Shown: positions 16,965-26,342 of the stretch, in pieces
Layout of the letters: each line of letters opens with the position of its first letter
How positions within the stretch are numbered: position 1 is the first letter of the stretch
Assembly (NCBI RefSeq): GCF_002080045.1
Contig: NZ_MUIN01000007.1
Span: forward strand, 276,421-340,420
Direction: 5' to 3'
Source: Pseudomonas sp. Bc-h
Lineage (GTDB): Bacteria > Pseudomonadota > Gammaproteobacteria > Pseudomonadales > Pseudomonadaceae
Length of the DNA stretch: 64,000 bases
Translations under genes and position numbers: made by a program
The notes under the pieces: model-generated
Told to the model about the DNA's origin: nothing
Databases searched by the model: none
What the model saw: the letters and a program-made list of their open reading frames with translations, nothing else

Positions 16965-17588
16965 TTATCCGCAAAGGACGTTGACGGCGTTGCGCGCCAG
17001 CTCGGTGAGTTCTTCGCGGGGTTTGCCGGCTCGGGCGCGGATAGAAATGCTGTGCAGCATTGCCGATGCCAGTACGGCCAACGCCGCTGGGTCGGCCTCG
17101 GTGTCCAGTTCGCCGGACTCGACCGCTGATCGCAACCGAGCTTCAAGTTCGGCGTCCAGTCGGCTCAATCGCTCCGCCAACAGCTCGCGAATCTGCACAT
17201 GCTCCACTGCCTCTGCTGTCGCCGTACCGATGGCGAAGCAACCTCGAGGCTGACCTTCGCCGGAATAATAGATCGACAGTTGCCCCTCATAGAAACGCAT
17301 CAATGCTTCGGGCAGGGTCAATTCGGTACTGGTCAGCGCCTGGTGTATGTCTGCGGCGGCGAAATCCCAGTACTGCTCCAGCGCCTTGAGATAGATCGCG
17401 TGCTTGTCGCCGAATGCCGCGTACAGGCTTGGGCGGTTCATGCCGGCCGCGATGGCGATGCTGTCCAGTGAAGAGCCTGAGTAGCCAGTGCTCCAGAACA
17501 CCCCCAGCGCCTTTTGCAGCGCCGCATCGGGGTCGTACGCACGAGGGCGGCCGCGGCCTTTTCCCTCTCCGGTTTTATTTTGTGCCAT
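16965..17588 (-). CDS. TetR-family regulator of the EmrAB-type pump
   Basis: A 207-residue TetR repressor. The N-terminal helix-turn-helix reads LGVFWSTGYSGSSLDSIAIA and AAGMNRPSLYAAFGDKHAIY; the rest is the ligand-binding dimer domain. An earlier TTG at 17597 gives a longer frame, but ATG 17588 (MAQNKTGEGKG) is the better start. It is divergent from the three-gene efflux operon and about 290 bases from it; this arrangement is classic for a local repressor. An inverted repeat at 17649-17671 in the shared region is a possible binding site. Confidence 0.9.
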   Translation of the reverse strand: MAQNKTGEGKGRGRPRAYDPDAALQKALGVFWSTGYSGSSLDSIAIAAGMNRPSLYAAFGDKHAIYLKALEQYWDFAAADIHQALTSTELTLPEALMRFYEGQLSIYYSGEGQPRGCFAIGTATAEAVEHVQIRELLAERLSRLDAELEARLRSAVESGELDTEADPAALAVLASAMLHSISIRARAGKPREELTELARNAVNVLCG

Positions 17589-17648
17589 GTCGTACAAAAT
17601 CCTTGCGTCGCGATGGATGTGGCTATATTTTTACACCATCGCACAAAA

Positions 17649-17671
17649 TTCAGAAACTAGAAATTTCTGAA
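17649..17671. promoter_or_regulatory. Candidate TetR operator
   Basis: TTCAGAAA and TTTCTGAA form a perfect eight-base inverted repeat separated by seven bases, about 60 bases upstream of the tetR start and 210 bases before emrA. Size and AT-richness fit a TetR half-site pair. No binding is shown; this is a prediction. Confidence 0.45.
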
Positions 17672-17880
17672 TCCACGGTTTGTTGTGGCCGAGCTCGAAC
17701 TGAGTGTTGCGGCAACGAAACAGGTGCGGTGGAGCGACCCTCCAGACCGCACGCGACAATGGCTGTTTTTTTGTGAGAAAGGCCGGTTGTTCAGGGCCTG
17801 AGTCCTCACAGCAATTCAAGACATCAGGGTCGCCAGCAGCGCTGCCGCCCGTTTTCCCCGGTTAACAGGTGAATTCGATC

Positions 17881-19017
17881 ATGACTCAACAGTTCGACAA
17901 CTCAGCGACACCCGCCATCGAGCATCCCGGCCCCGGCCAGATCGCTCCTGCGAACAAACCGTTCAAGGCAAAGCTGCGTCCCTGGCTGATGTTCGGCGTG
18001 CCGCTGGTCGCCGCTGTCGCGGGCATCGCCCACTACACCGCCGGCGTTCCATACGTTTCGACCGACAACGCTTACGCGCGCATCGCCAAAACCTCGATCA
18101 ATGCACGGGTTTCCGGCCAGGTCGTGGACATTGCTGTCGAGGACAACCAGCAGGTGCACAAGGGCGACGTGCTGTTTCGCATCAACCCGGACCCATTCCA
18201 GATCGCCGTCAACCGCGCCGAAGCGCAACTGAGCATGGCGCGCTTGCGCATCGACAGCCTCAAGGCCAGCTATCGCCAGCAGCAGGCCGAACTGCAATCG
18301 GCGAAGGAACAGGCGGACTTCGACCAGAAGGAATTCGCCCGTAAAAAGGCTCTGGTCGCCACCGAGTTCGTTTCCCGGGCCATCTACGAACGCGCCGACA
18401 CCGACCTCAAGGTGTCGCGTCAACGGATCAACGCCGTTGAACAGCAGATCGCCAACACGGTTGTCGCGCTGAACGGCAATCCCAACGTCGAGGTCGACAG
18501 CCACCCGAGCGTTCGTGAGGCCAGGGCGCAGCTCGACGAGGCCAGGCTCTACCTCTCCTATGCAACGGTTTATGCGCCCGAAGACGGCATCGTCGCCAAG
18601 GTCGACGATCTGCAACTCGGCAGCTTCGTCAACAACGGCGCGCCAGCCTTTGCCTTGCTCTCCGACAAACAGATCTGGGTCGAGGCCAACTTCCGCGAGA
18701 CCGAAGTCACGCACATGCGCCCCGGTCAGGAAGCCGACATCAGTATCGATACCTACCCCGGTCACGTGTTCAAGGCCCGCGTCATCAGCATGAGCCCTGG
18801 CGCCGGATCGGACTTCGCCCTGCTGCCCCCGGAAAATGCCACCGGTAACTGGGTCAAAGTGGTTCAGCGAGTACCGGTTCGCCTGGAACTCGAAGCGGTC
18901 GACCACGAGCATCCGCTGTATTCGGGCATCAGTGCGACGGTCAAGGTCGACACCGGTTTTCGCAGCCCTTGGTGGACGCCTTTGAAAAGCTTGCTGACCG
19001 CAGGTAACTTCCGATGA
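17881..19017 (+). CDS. EmrA/HlyD-type membrane fusion protein
   Basis: A 378-residue periplasmic adaptor of the EmrA type. One membrane anchor is near residues 35-55 (WLMFGVPLVAAVAGIAHY). Then come the first lipoyl half (VSTDNAYARIAKTSINARVS), an alpha-helical hairpin rich in Gln/Ala/Glu (about 100-200), the second lipoyl half (YATVYAPEDGIVAKV) and beta domains. It would link the MFS pump encoded downstream with the outer-membrane factor. A GTG 12 bases upstream is possible, but ATG 17881 has AACAGGTGA before it. It overlaps the next gene by four bases. Confidence 0.88.
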   Translation: MTQQFDNSATPAIEHPGPGQIAPANKPFKAKLRPWLMFGVPLVAAVAGIAHYTAGVPYVSTDNAYARIAKTSINARVSGQVVDIAVEDNQQVHKGDVLFRINPDPFQIAVNRAEAQLSMARLRIDSLKASYRQQQAELQSAKEQADFDQKEFARKKALVATEFVSRAIYERADTDLKVSRQRINAVEQQIANTVVALNGNPNVEVDSHPSVREARAQLDEARLYLSYATVYAPEDGIVAKVDDLQLGSFVNNGAPAFALLSDKQIWVEANFRETEVTHMRPGQEADISIDTYPGHVFKARVISMSPGAGSDFALLPPENATGNWVKVVQRVPVRLELEAVDHEHPLYSGISATVKVDTGFRSPWWTPLKSLLTAGNFR

Positions 19018-20513
19018 ACGCCAGTGCTGCGCGAACCCCTGCGGCAGGCGCCTTGCGCACCTTGAGGTACGCAGCCCTGCTCGCGACCTACCTACAATCG
19101 GTGAACGTCTCGATTCCGAACGCGGTATTGCGGTTTATCCAGGCCAGCACCTCAATGACCGACGATCAGGCCGGCTGGATCTTCACGTCATACCTGGCGG
19201 CGACGGCGATTTCGATGCCGGTGGCCCAATGGCTGGCAGCCCGTTTTGGCGTAAAGACCGTGTATCAGGCGGCATTGGTGCTGTTCGCCGTCGGCCTGTG
19301 GCTGGCGACCTTGACCACCACGCCGCTGGAGTTCATGGCCGCGCGGATCGTTCAAGGCATCGCCGCCGGGCTGATCGCCCCGTTGTCGCTGGGCATCGCA
19401 CTGGAAACAGTGCCCGCCGCGCAACGGCCAAAATTCGGCGTGCCCTATGGTGCAGCGGTGCTGTTGGGCATCGTCAGCGGCCCGGCCATCGGCGGCCTGA
19501 TCGCCGAGTATCACGGCTGGCACATGATGTTCTACGCCAGCATGCCGATCGCCGCGCTGATCTTCTTCATTGCGCAATCGGCCATGGAGCGGAAAAAGGC
19601 TGCGGCGCTCCCGGTGTTCGACTTCTTTGGCTACGCCAGCTTCACGGTCGGGGTGATCGCGCTGCAGATGCTGCTCGACCGTGGCGAACGCATGGAGTGG
19701 TTCGAGTCGCGGGAGATCTGGATCGAAGCGATGGCCTCGGCGCTCGGCTTCTATCTGTTCTTCGCCCACCGCTGGACCGCCAACGCGTATTTCCTCGGCA
19801 AGCACCTGTTCAAGGATCGCAATTTCGTGCTGTCGACGATCATGTTCTTCGCCTTCGGCTTTGTGCTGCTGCCGACCCTGGCCCTCACCTCGCCGATGCT
19901 CGACGAGATCCTCGGCTACCCGCCGATCACCACCGGCTACCTGACAATTCCCCGTGGCGTCGGGCTGGTGGGCACGTTCCTGCTGATGAGCAAACTGCCT
20001 GCGCGAATCGACAGCCGATTGATGATCGCCATCGGCATGCTCATCGTCATCTACGCCAACTGGCTGATGCTGGGTTACTCACCGCTGATGGACTGGACGC
20101 CGGTGTCCATCGCCGGGTTCGTGCAAGGCGTGGGCATGGGCATCCTGATGCCTGCGATCAGCAAAGCCGCGTTCAGCACCCTCGACCCGAAGTTTCGCCC
20201 GGAAGGTACCGGACTCTTCAACCTGTCGCGGGTGTACGGCAGCACCCTGGGCATCGCCATCGTGCAGACGTACTTCTACAACAACACGCGAGCGATGCAC
20301 CAGGCGCTTGCCAGCCATCTGACGCCCTATCGCAGCGCCGTGCATTCCCTGACGGCCTCGACACCTGCGCAAGCCTTTGGGGCGCTCAACGAAATGATCA
20401 CGGGCCAGGCGGCCTTCATCGCGGTCGTCGACCAGTTCAAGATTCTGATGCTGGCGATGGTGGTGGTGATCCCGCTGGTAGCGTTTCTTCGCAAACCCGT
20501 TGCGACCAACTAA
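19014..20513 (+). CDS. EmrB-type MFS drug efflux transporter (DHA2)
   Basis: A 499-residue inner-membrane proton-driven exporter with about 14 predicted membrane segments, as for the DHA2/EmrB family. The motif region LAARFGVKTVYQ follows segment 2, and the antiporter motif C region reads GAAVLLGIVSGPAIGGLI. It lies between the adaptor and outer-membrane genes, overlapping emrA by four bases. Together they form a tripartite pump for toxic compounds, probably induced when the divergent TetR protein binds a drug. The substrate is unknown. Confidence 0.88.
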   Translation: MNASAARTPAAGALRTLRYAALLATYLQSVNVSIPNAVLRFIQASTSMTDDQAGWIFTSYLAATAISMPVAQWLAARFGVKTVYQAALVLFAVGLWLATLTTTPLEFMAARIVQGIAAGLIAPLSLGIALETVPAAQRPKFGVPYGAAVLLGIVSGPAIGGLIAEYHGWHMMFYASMPIAALIFFIAQSAMERKKAAALPVFDFFGYASFTVGVIALQMLLDRGERMEWFESREIWIEAMASALGFYLFFAHRWTANAYFLGKHLFKDRNFVLSTIMFFAFGFVLLPTLALTSPMLDEILGYPPITTGYLTIPRGVGLVGTFLLMSKLPARIDSRLMIAIGMLIVIYANWLMLGYSPLMDWTPVSIAGFVQGVGMGILMPAISKAAFSTLDPKFRPEGTGLFNLSRVYGSTLGIAIVQTYFYNNTRAMHQALASHLTPYRSAVHSLTASTPAQAFGALNEMITGQAAFIAVVDQFKILMLAMVVVIPLVAFLRKPVATN

Positions 20514-20531
20514 TTTTCGTGGAACAGCCAA

Positions 20532-22019
20532 ATGAACTTCAACATGCTCGCATTCAGAAGACCGCCCTTCCCGTTCCGGATCGGTGCCCTGTCACTCGCT
20601 CTGCTCATCTCGGCGTGCAGCGTGGGCCCGGACTTCCAGGCGCCCACCCCAGGCACTTCGCAACACTACGACCAACAGGCCGAACAGCGCCTTGCTCAGA
20701 ACGGCGATACCACTGGCCGTCAGCACATCGAGCTGGGCAAGTCGGTGAGCGGCAACTGGTGGACGACCTTCAAGTCGCCCAGGCTCGATCAGGTGATGCG
20801 CCGCGCCATCGACGGCAACCTGGAACTGGTGGCAGCCGACGCCACGATTCGCCAGGCTGCGTCCTCTGTGGCGGCGGCGGAAGGTGCGCTGTACCCGCAA
20901 GTCGATTTCGCCGCTCAGGGCGGTCGACAAAAAACTCACAACGCGCCTGAGGCATCGGTCGACAACTTCTACGCCATCGGCCCACGGGTGAGTTTCGATC
21001 TGGACGTTTTCGGCGGCAACAAGCGTCGGGTCGAACAACAGGCCGCGTTCACCGAGTTGCAGAAACATCGCTACGAAGCCGCCTGGTTGACCTTGACCGG
21101 CGACGTGAGCAGTCAGGCGATCCTGATTGCCTCGGCCGACGCGCAGATGGCGGCGGTGCAGAACCTGCTGGCCAACGACGAGAAAAACCTCAAGCTGGTG
21201 CGCATGGCCCAGCAGAGTGGCAGCACCACGCAGATCGACGTATCGCTGGCCGAAACCCGGCTCGCGCAGGACCGCACGCTGCTGCCGCCACTGGCCCAAC
21301 AACGGGACTCGGCGCGCCATGCCCTGGCCATTCTGACTGGCAAAGGTCCTGGCGACTGGACCGCGCCGGAGTTCGATTTTGCCGAGTTCGTGTTGCCCGC
21401 GAACGTGCCCGTCAGCCTGCCTTCGGAAACCGCGCACAACCGGCCCGATGTGCGCCAGGCCGAAGCCGAACTGCACATGGCCAGCGCCGAGATCGGTATC
21501 GCCACCGCCAATCTCTACCCCCACGTCGAGCTGTCCGCCGCCCTCGCGCAGTCCGCGTCGGGCAATGGCGGCGCAGCACTCTGGGGTCTGGCGGCGGGCT
21601 TGACCGCGCCGATCTTCAGCGGCGGTACGCTGGAAGCCGAGCGTCAAGCGGCGGTCGATGGTTACAAGGCGACGCTCGCCGGGTATCAGCAGACCGTGAT
21701 CAAATCGTTCGGCCAGGTTGCCGACACCCTGCAGGCGATCAACCACGATGCCGAGCAATTCCAGGCCCAGGACGACGCATTGCGCTCCGCCGAAACCAGT
21801 TTGCGCTTGAACCAGCAGGCATATGCCCAAGGCGAAAACAGCATCCTGCAAGTGCTGGAAGCAGAACGTGCGTACGAACAGGCATTACTGGGGCAGATCC
21901 GCGTGAAGACTGCGCAGTATCTGGACACCGTACGTCTGTTTGTTGCGCTGGGCGGCAATTCGGCAGGTGTGTTCGATCAACGCGCTTCCTACCGCAACGC
22001 CAGTCAGGCAGCCAACTGA
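20532..22019 (+). CDS. NodT-family outer-membrane efflux lipoprotein
   Basis: A 495-residue outer-membrane factor (OprM/NodT type). The signal peptide ends with lipobox LISAC (Cys about residue 36), then SVGPDFQAPTPG, the standard start of these proteins. Two repeated halves of the trimeric channel are visible, including DLDVFGGNKRRVEQQ and, later, RPDVRQAEAELHMASAEIGIATANLYP. It starts 18 bases after the MFS gene and completes the pump from inner membrane to outside. Confidence 0.9.
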   Translation: MNFNMLAFRRPPFPFRIGALSLALLISACSVGPDFQAPTPGTSQHYDQQAEQRLAQNGDTTGRQHIELGKSVSGNWWTTFKSPRLDQVMRRAIDGNLELVAADATIRQAASSVAAAEGALYPQVDFAAQGGRQKTHNAPEASVDNFYAIGPRVSFDLDVFGGNKRRVEQQAAFTELQKHRYEAAWLTLTGDVSSQAILIASADAQMAAVQNLLANDEKNLKLVRMAQQSGSTTQIDVSLAETRLAQDRTLLPPLAQQRDSARHALAILTGKGPGDWTAPEFDFAEFVLPANVPVSLPSETAHNRPDVRQAEAELHMASAEIGIATANLYPHVELSAALAQSASGNGGAALWGLAAGLTAPIFSGGTLEAERQAAVDGYKATLAGYQQTVIKSFGQVADTLQAINHDAEQFQAQDDALRSAETSLRLNQQAYAQGENSILQVLEAERAYEQALLGQIRVKTAQYLDTVRLFVALGGNSAGVFDQRASYRNASQAAN

Positions 22020-22030
22020 TTCAGCGTCAT

Positions 22031-22065
22031 CAGGCAGGTTTCCCACCCCCCGGGAAACTCGCCTG
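22031..22065. terminator. Hairpin after efflux operon
   Basis: CAGGCAGGTTTCCC pairs with GGGAAACTCGCCTG over a stem of 14 positions with one mismatch and one G-T pair, starting 12 bases after the outer-membrane gene. No T-run follows. It probably ends or buffers transcription of the pump operon before the LysR gene. Confidence 0.45.
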
Positions 22066-22166
22066 TGCGGCGTCATCCGCCTCTCCGTGAAAACGGCTAC
22101 CCTGCACCTGCTCGATTCCACGACTTGTCACCAGCCCAGCTCTAGTCATCTCTCAAGGCCTGATCG

Positions 22167-23105
22167 ATGGACACCTTCCAGACCATGCGTTTTTTTATCG
22201 CGGTGGCGCAAAGCGGCAGTTTCACCGCAGCGGCGGCATTGCTGAACACCACCACGACCAACGTCTCCAAGGCCATTTCCAGCCTGGAGGCCAGGCTGCA
22301 GACACGCTTGATCAATCGCACCACGCGCCGCCTGGCATTGACCGAGGCCGGCACACGCTATCTGCAACGCTGCGAAAGGATCCTTGAAGAAGTGCGCGAA
22401 GCCGACGAAGAAGCCGGCACCACTCACATCAAACCTTCGGGTCGCTTGAAGATTCACGCGATGTCGGCGATTGGCAACCATTACGTGATCGGCGCAATTG
22501 CTCGCTACCGGGAGATTCATCCCTCGGTGATGTTCGATCTGAACCTGACCAATCGGGTGCCGGACATGCTCGAAGAAGGCTACGACATGTCCATCGTGCT
22601 CGCCCGAGACCTACCCGACTCGGGGTTCGTGGCCCAGCGCCTGGGCATCACCTACAACATTCTCTGCGCCTCACCGGGCTACGTGAAAAAAAGCGGTATG
22701 CCGCATTCGCCCGACGACCTGCATCAACATGACTGCCTGCGAATCGTGAACACGGTCATGCCCGCCGAAAACTGGGCATTCGAAGGGCCGCAGGGTGTTG
22801 AAACGGTGAACATCGCGCTGTCGCCGCTGCACTTGAATACGGCCGATGCCATGACGGTGGCGATCAAGAATGGAATGGGAATCGGCATTCAGCCTGTTGC
22901 GTCGGCCGTGGAGGGACTTAAAGCGGGGACGTTAGTGCGGGTATTACAGGAATATCATCTGGAGGAGTTGAACCTGTACGCGATCTATCCGTCGCGAAAG
23001 TTTCTCGATGCAAAAATAAAAACCTGGGTGGAGTTTCTGAAAAACACCATTCCCGAGTTGTTGGCAGCGGATGAAAAAGTGGCGGGTTCTAAAAGAAAAC
23101 AATAA
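22167..23105 (+). CDS. LysR-family transcriptional regulator
   Basis: A 312-residue LysR regulator of the CrgA-like branch. The helix-turn-helix is in GSFTAAAALLNTTTTNVSKA and LQTRLINRTTRRLALTEAG; the effector domain starts KPSGRLKIHAMSA. It ends with a basic tail (AGSKRKQ). It lies after the efflux operon on the same strand but behind a hairpin, so it is probably a separate unit with an unknown target. The last part has a somewhat lower GC content than its neighbours. Confidence 0.88.
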   Translation: MDTFQTMRFFIAVAQSGSFTAAAALLNTTTTNVSKAISSLEARLQTRLINRTTRRLALTEAGTRYLQRCERILEEVREADEEAGTTHIKPSGRLKIHAMSAIGNHYVIGAIARYREIHPSVMFDLNLTNRVPDMLEEGYDMSIVLARDLPDSGFVAQRLGITYNILCASPGYVKKSGMPHSPDDLHQHDCLRIVNTVMPAENWAFEGPQGVETVNIALSPLHLNTADAMTVAIKNGMGIGIQPVASAVEGLKAGTLVRVLQEYHLEELNLYAIYPSRKFLDAKIKTWVEFLKNTIPELLAADEKVAGSKRKQ

Positions 23106-23168
23106 CGAAACGGTTCAAGGTTTTCGCAGCCGGTATGGAGTGTCGACCCTCCATCGCCCGCACCACAA

Positions 23169-23429
23169 TCAGCCGTTGGAACAGGCAGTTCCCATGGCCT
23201 GATACTCGATAACGTGACGTTGACCCTTGGAATCTTCATAGGTCATCTGTACCGGGATCGGGCCGCAGTGGTCCGAGATATCGGTGACTGCAAGCACTTT
23301 GTGAATATCCAGTTTTGTCTGGTAAGTGTAAGTTTCTACCGGAGTGGAAGTGGCAGGACTGTCATCTGCAAAAGCCGGTGCAAACAGGCCGCCCAGTACC
23401 AGGAACGTCGCAATTTTTGAAAAGCTCAT
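23169..23429 (-). CDS. DUF2790 small periplasmic protein
   Basis: An 86-residue exported protein. The signal peptide MSFSKIATFLVLGGLFAP ends AFADD. The mature part has the DUF2790 pattern: ETYTYQTKLDIHKVLAVTDI, then CGPIPVQMTYEDSKGQRH. This family is almost confined to Pseudomonas and its role is not known; two cysteines in the mature protein could pair. A GTG nine bases upstream is in frame, but ATG 23429 is better spaced from AAGGTG. Confidence 0.82.
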   Translation of the reverse strand: MSFSKIATFLVLGGLFAPAFADDSPATSTPVETYTYQTKLDIHKVLAVTDISDHCGPIPVQMTYEDSKGQRHVIEYQAMGTACSNG

Positions 23430-23661
23430 CGCATTCACCTTATCGTCTGAAAGTGTCGGGTTGATCCCGTGAGCTACTGGAAAGAAGTTTCGTTTGCTCG
23501 GTGGGTAGAACCGATACTAGGTGTTTGCTCATGGGCCAAATAGCGGTCCACGGGACAAAGACTGTTGACGAAATCAGGATGAATCTACGACTGCCAATGG
23601 CTGATCGATGACACGAAGCGCATAATGCGCCGGCCATTTTCCACGCAGGGGATTGCTGATC

Positions 23662-24432
23662 ATGACAGTCGTTCACAACGCTGCTCAGGTGGGGTTTTCA
23701 ACGCAGGCGGGTGCCTACACTCAGGGCCGTCCGGACTATCCGCATGAATTGAACACATGGCTCAGGGGCGCGCTGGGCATAGGCGCCACGTCCGCGGTGG
23801 TCGATCTGGGTGCCGGCACCGGCAAGTTCACCCGGTTGCTCAAGCCGCTGACCGAACACTTGATCGGCGTAGAACCGGTACACGCCATGCGCAGTGAGTT
23901 CGCCGCGCATCTGCCGGATGTGCGGATCGTGCCAGGCACCGCGCAATCCATCCCGCTGCCCGACTCGAGCGCTGATGCAGTGGTCTGCGCTCAGGCCTTT
24001 CACTGGTTCGCAGACTCGGCAGCGCTTGCGCAAATCCACCGCGTGCTCAAGCCTGGCGGCAAGCTGGGGCTGGTCTGGAACGTGCGCGATGAGTCAGTGG
24101 ACTGGGTCGCCGAGATCACCCGCATCATTACCCCTTACGAAGGCGACACGCCGCGCTTTCACACCGGCAACTGGCGCCTCCCCTTCGACGGCCGTTATTT
24201 TTCCGCGCCTGAAATGACCTGCTTCAACTACAGCCACACCGGCAATGCCGAGACAGTGATCATGAACCGCTTTCTGTCGGTGAGTTTCATCGCAGCGCTT
24301 CCGGCTGCCGAAAAGGCCACGGTCACCGAACAGCTACGGGAACTGATCAACACCCACCCGGCGCTGCGTGGGCGCGAGACCATTGCCTTCCCCTATCAAA
24401 CCCAAGCCTACCTGTGCCGTCGGCTGGCCTGA
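23662..24432 (+). CDS. Class I SAM-dependent methyltransferase
   Basis: A 256-residue methyltransferase. Motif I is VVDLGAGTGKFT, followed by the acidic strand end LIGVEPV and later DAVVCAQAFHWFAD and RVLKPGGKLGLVW, which define the UbiE/Methyltransf_11 group. ATG 23662 follows GCAGGGGATTGCTGATC; a TTG nine bases earlier is less likely. A cupin gene starts 16 bases after it, suggesting a small operon. The methyl acceptor cannot be told from the sequence. Confidence 0.87.
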   Translation: MTVVHNAAQVGFSTQAGAYTQGRPDYPHELNTWLRGALGIGATSAVVDLGAGTGKFTRLLKPLTEHLIGVEPVHAMRSEFAAHLPDVRIVPGTAQSIPLPDSSADAVVCAQAFHWFADSAALAQIHRVLKPGGKLGLVWNVRDESVDWVAEITRIITPYEGDTPRFHTGNWRLPFDGRYFSAPEMTCFNYSHTGNAETVIMNRFLSVSFIAALPAAEKATVTEQLRELINTHPALRGRETIAFPYQTQAYLCRRLA

Positions 24433-24448
24433 ATAAAAGGTAAGAACC

Positions 24449-24760
24449 GTGAAGATCATCCGCAGTAAATCCTTCACCGGCGAGCGCGCCTGGGCCGCAC
24501 TGGACATCGCCAACATGAACGGCATCACCACGCGCCTGCACTGGACCAATCAGCCCTACAAATGGCATGTGAACGACGGGCAGGAAGTGTTCGCCGTGCT
24601 GGACGGGCGAGTGGAAATGCACTTCAAGGACAACGGTGTCGAGCACTCGACGATCCTCGAAACTGGCGACGTGTTCTACGCCTCGGTCGGCACCGCCCAC
24701 GTTGCCCATCCACTGGGGGTGGCGCGCATTCTGGTGGTGGAGAGCGAAGGCAGCGTCTGA
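24449..24760 (+). CDS. Small cupin-domain protein
   Basis: A 103-residue single-domain cupin. The two cupin motifs are seen as WTNQPYKWHVNDGQEVFAVL with DGRVEMHF, and GDVFYASVGTAHVAHPLG. One metal-ligand His is visible in KWHV and another in AHVAHP. The start is GTG 24449 with AAAAGGTAAGAACC before it. It is probably co-transcribed with the methyltransferase. Similar small cupins bind sugars or act as isomerases; no specific activity can be claimed. Confidence 0.82.
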   Translation: MKIIRSKSFTGERAWAALDIANMNGITTRLHWTNQPYKWHVNDGQEVFAVLDGRVEMHFKDNGVEHSTILETGDVFYASVGTAHVAHPLGVARILVVESEGSV

Positions 24761-24764
24761 GCCG

Positions 24765-26117
24765 TTATGGCTGACGGGGGGAGAATTTCGCTTTCCCCCA
24801 GATCAATCCGATCACCGCCGCCATGGACGACGCTGCCAGCACGCTGAGTTTGGCCGCTGACAACAGCGCCTGATCGGTGAATGCCAGCGACGAAATGAAG
24901 ATGGACATCGTGAAGCCGATCCCCGCCAGCAACCCCACCAGCACAACGCCGGTCCAGGTGACACCATCTGGCAGCCTGCAGATATTCAGTTTGACCAGGG
25001 CCACGCTGGCCAGAATTACACCGATGGGCTTGCCCAGTACCAACGCCAGCATGACGCCGACGAAAACACTTTGCGACAGGGCCTCGTTCAGATTGGCGCC
25101 CGCCAGGCTGACGCCAGCGTTGGCCAGTGCGAAGAGCGGCATCACACCAAACGCGACCCAGGGATGCAGCCCGACCTGAATACGCTGGACCGGTGGCAGG
25201 ACCTCCCGTTGCGCATGACGCAGTTGCTTCAGGGGTTTGGCGACGGACTGCGCGCCTTCATCGGAATGAGACACGCGCTCCATCAGTTCGTGAAGGGTAC
25301 GACCGATCGTCTCCAGCGGCCGCTCGGTGGCGGGTTTGCGATTGACCGGCGTCATCAACCCGAGAATCACCCCGGCAAGGGTAGGATGCACTCCGGTCTT
25401 CAACAGGCCGAACCAGACAATAGCGCCGGGCAGCAAATACGCGTAGGCCTTGCTGATGCCCATACGTTGAAACACCAGCACCAGCGCAAGCCCGCCGACA
25501 GCGACGAGTAACCCGTGGTAATCCAGGCTGACGGTGTAACCCACGGCAATGATCAGAATGGCCACGATGTCATCGATGATCGCCAGCGCCAGCAGCAAGA
25601 TACGCACGCCGCTGGGGATCGATTTGCCGAGCAGCGCCAACACCCCCACCGCGAATGCGATGTCCGTGGCCGTCGGAATCGCCCAACCAGCCCTGGCCTC
25701 CGTGCCGTGATTGAGCAGCATGTAAATGATCGCTGGCATCATCACCCCGCCCAGCGCCGCGCCGAGTGGCAATGTCGCAAGCTTCAGGCTGGCAAGGGCG
25801 CCGTCCTTGATTTCCTGACGTATTTCGGCGCCGACCACCAGAAAGAAGATGGTCATGAGCCCATCGTTCACCAGAAAGTGCAGCGACCTGGAAACAGTGA
25901 AGTCGCCCAACCCTATGGTGAGCTGAGTGTTCCAGAAATGCTCATAGCTCGCGGCGTATGGACTGTTGGCCCAGACCAGTGCGATTACGGCAGCGAGTAA
26001 AAGGACGATGCCGCTGACGGCTTCGATATGGGAGAACCGTTCGAGCGCTGACAGTGCGCGTTCGGTCAAAACCTGTGGGCGAGGAATGGCCGCGGGGGCC
26101 GGGGTTTTATCAGGCAC
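24765..26117 (-). CDS. nhaA: Na+/H+ antiporter NhaA
   Basis: A 450-residue inner-membrane sodium/proton antiporter with about 12 membrane segments, exporting Na+ in exchange for H+. Key residues are present: TATDIAFAVGVLALLG contains the transport Asp of helix 4, and LAIIDDIVAI contains the two Asp of helix 5. The usual start SHIEAVSGIVLLLAA is preceded by a short soluble leader. GTG 26117 is chosen because GGAGAG lies seven bases upstream. The open frame continues to TTG 26225 and would add a hydrophobic segment (LLPQLLIIAVGALLH) followed by basic residues; that could be an extra membrane helix. It converges on the cupin gene with only four bases between stops. Confidence 0.9.
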   Translation of the reverse strand: MPDKTPAPAAIPRPQVLTERALSALERFSHIEAVSGIVLLLAAVIALVWANSPYAASYEHFWNTQLTIGLGDFTVSRSLHFLVNDGLMTIFFLVVGAEIRQEIKDGALASLKLATLPLGAALGGVMMPAIIYMLLNHGTEARAGWAIPTATDIAFAVGVLALLGKSIPSGVRILLLALAIIDDIVAILIIAVGYTVSLDYHGLLVAVGGLALVLVFQRMGISKAYAYLLPGAIVWFGLLKTGVHPTLAGVILGLMTPVNRKPATERPLETIGRTLHELMERVSHSDEGAQSVAKPLKQLRHAQREVLPPVQRIQVGLHPWVAFGVMPLFALANAGVSLAGANLNEALSQSVFVGVMLALVLGKPIGVILASVALVKLNICRLPDGVTWTGVVLVGLLAGIGFTMSIFISSLAFTDQALLSAAKLSVLAASSMAAVIGLIWGKAKFSPRQP

Positions 26118-26342
26118 GATCACTCTCCGTTGGCGGCCCGACCAACGCTTGAGCTTTAACCTGCGCAGTGCCGTATGCAACAGCGCACCCACGGCGATGA
26201 TAAGAAGCTGAGGCAGCAGATGCAAATGGCTATTTGATGGCGCCGGATGAAACTTCTACGCGAGGGATCAATCAATCTGCCGTAGCGAGCGTATTCGTTA
26301 TCGAGTCGGTCGCGACTCGCTCTTTTGATCCGGGTACTGAAC

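Noticed and set aside
19229..20950. 573-residue plus-strand frame
   Set aside because: Arg/Asp/His-rich out-of-frame reading of the MFS gene and the start of the outer-membrane gene.
20592..21851. 419-residue minus-strand frame
   Set aside because: Shadow of the NodT-type gene.
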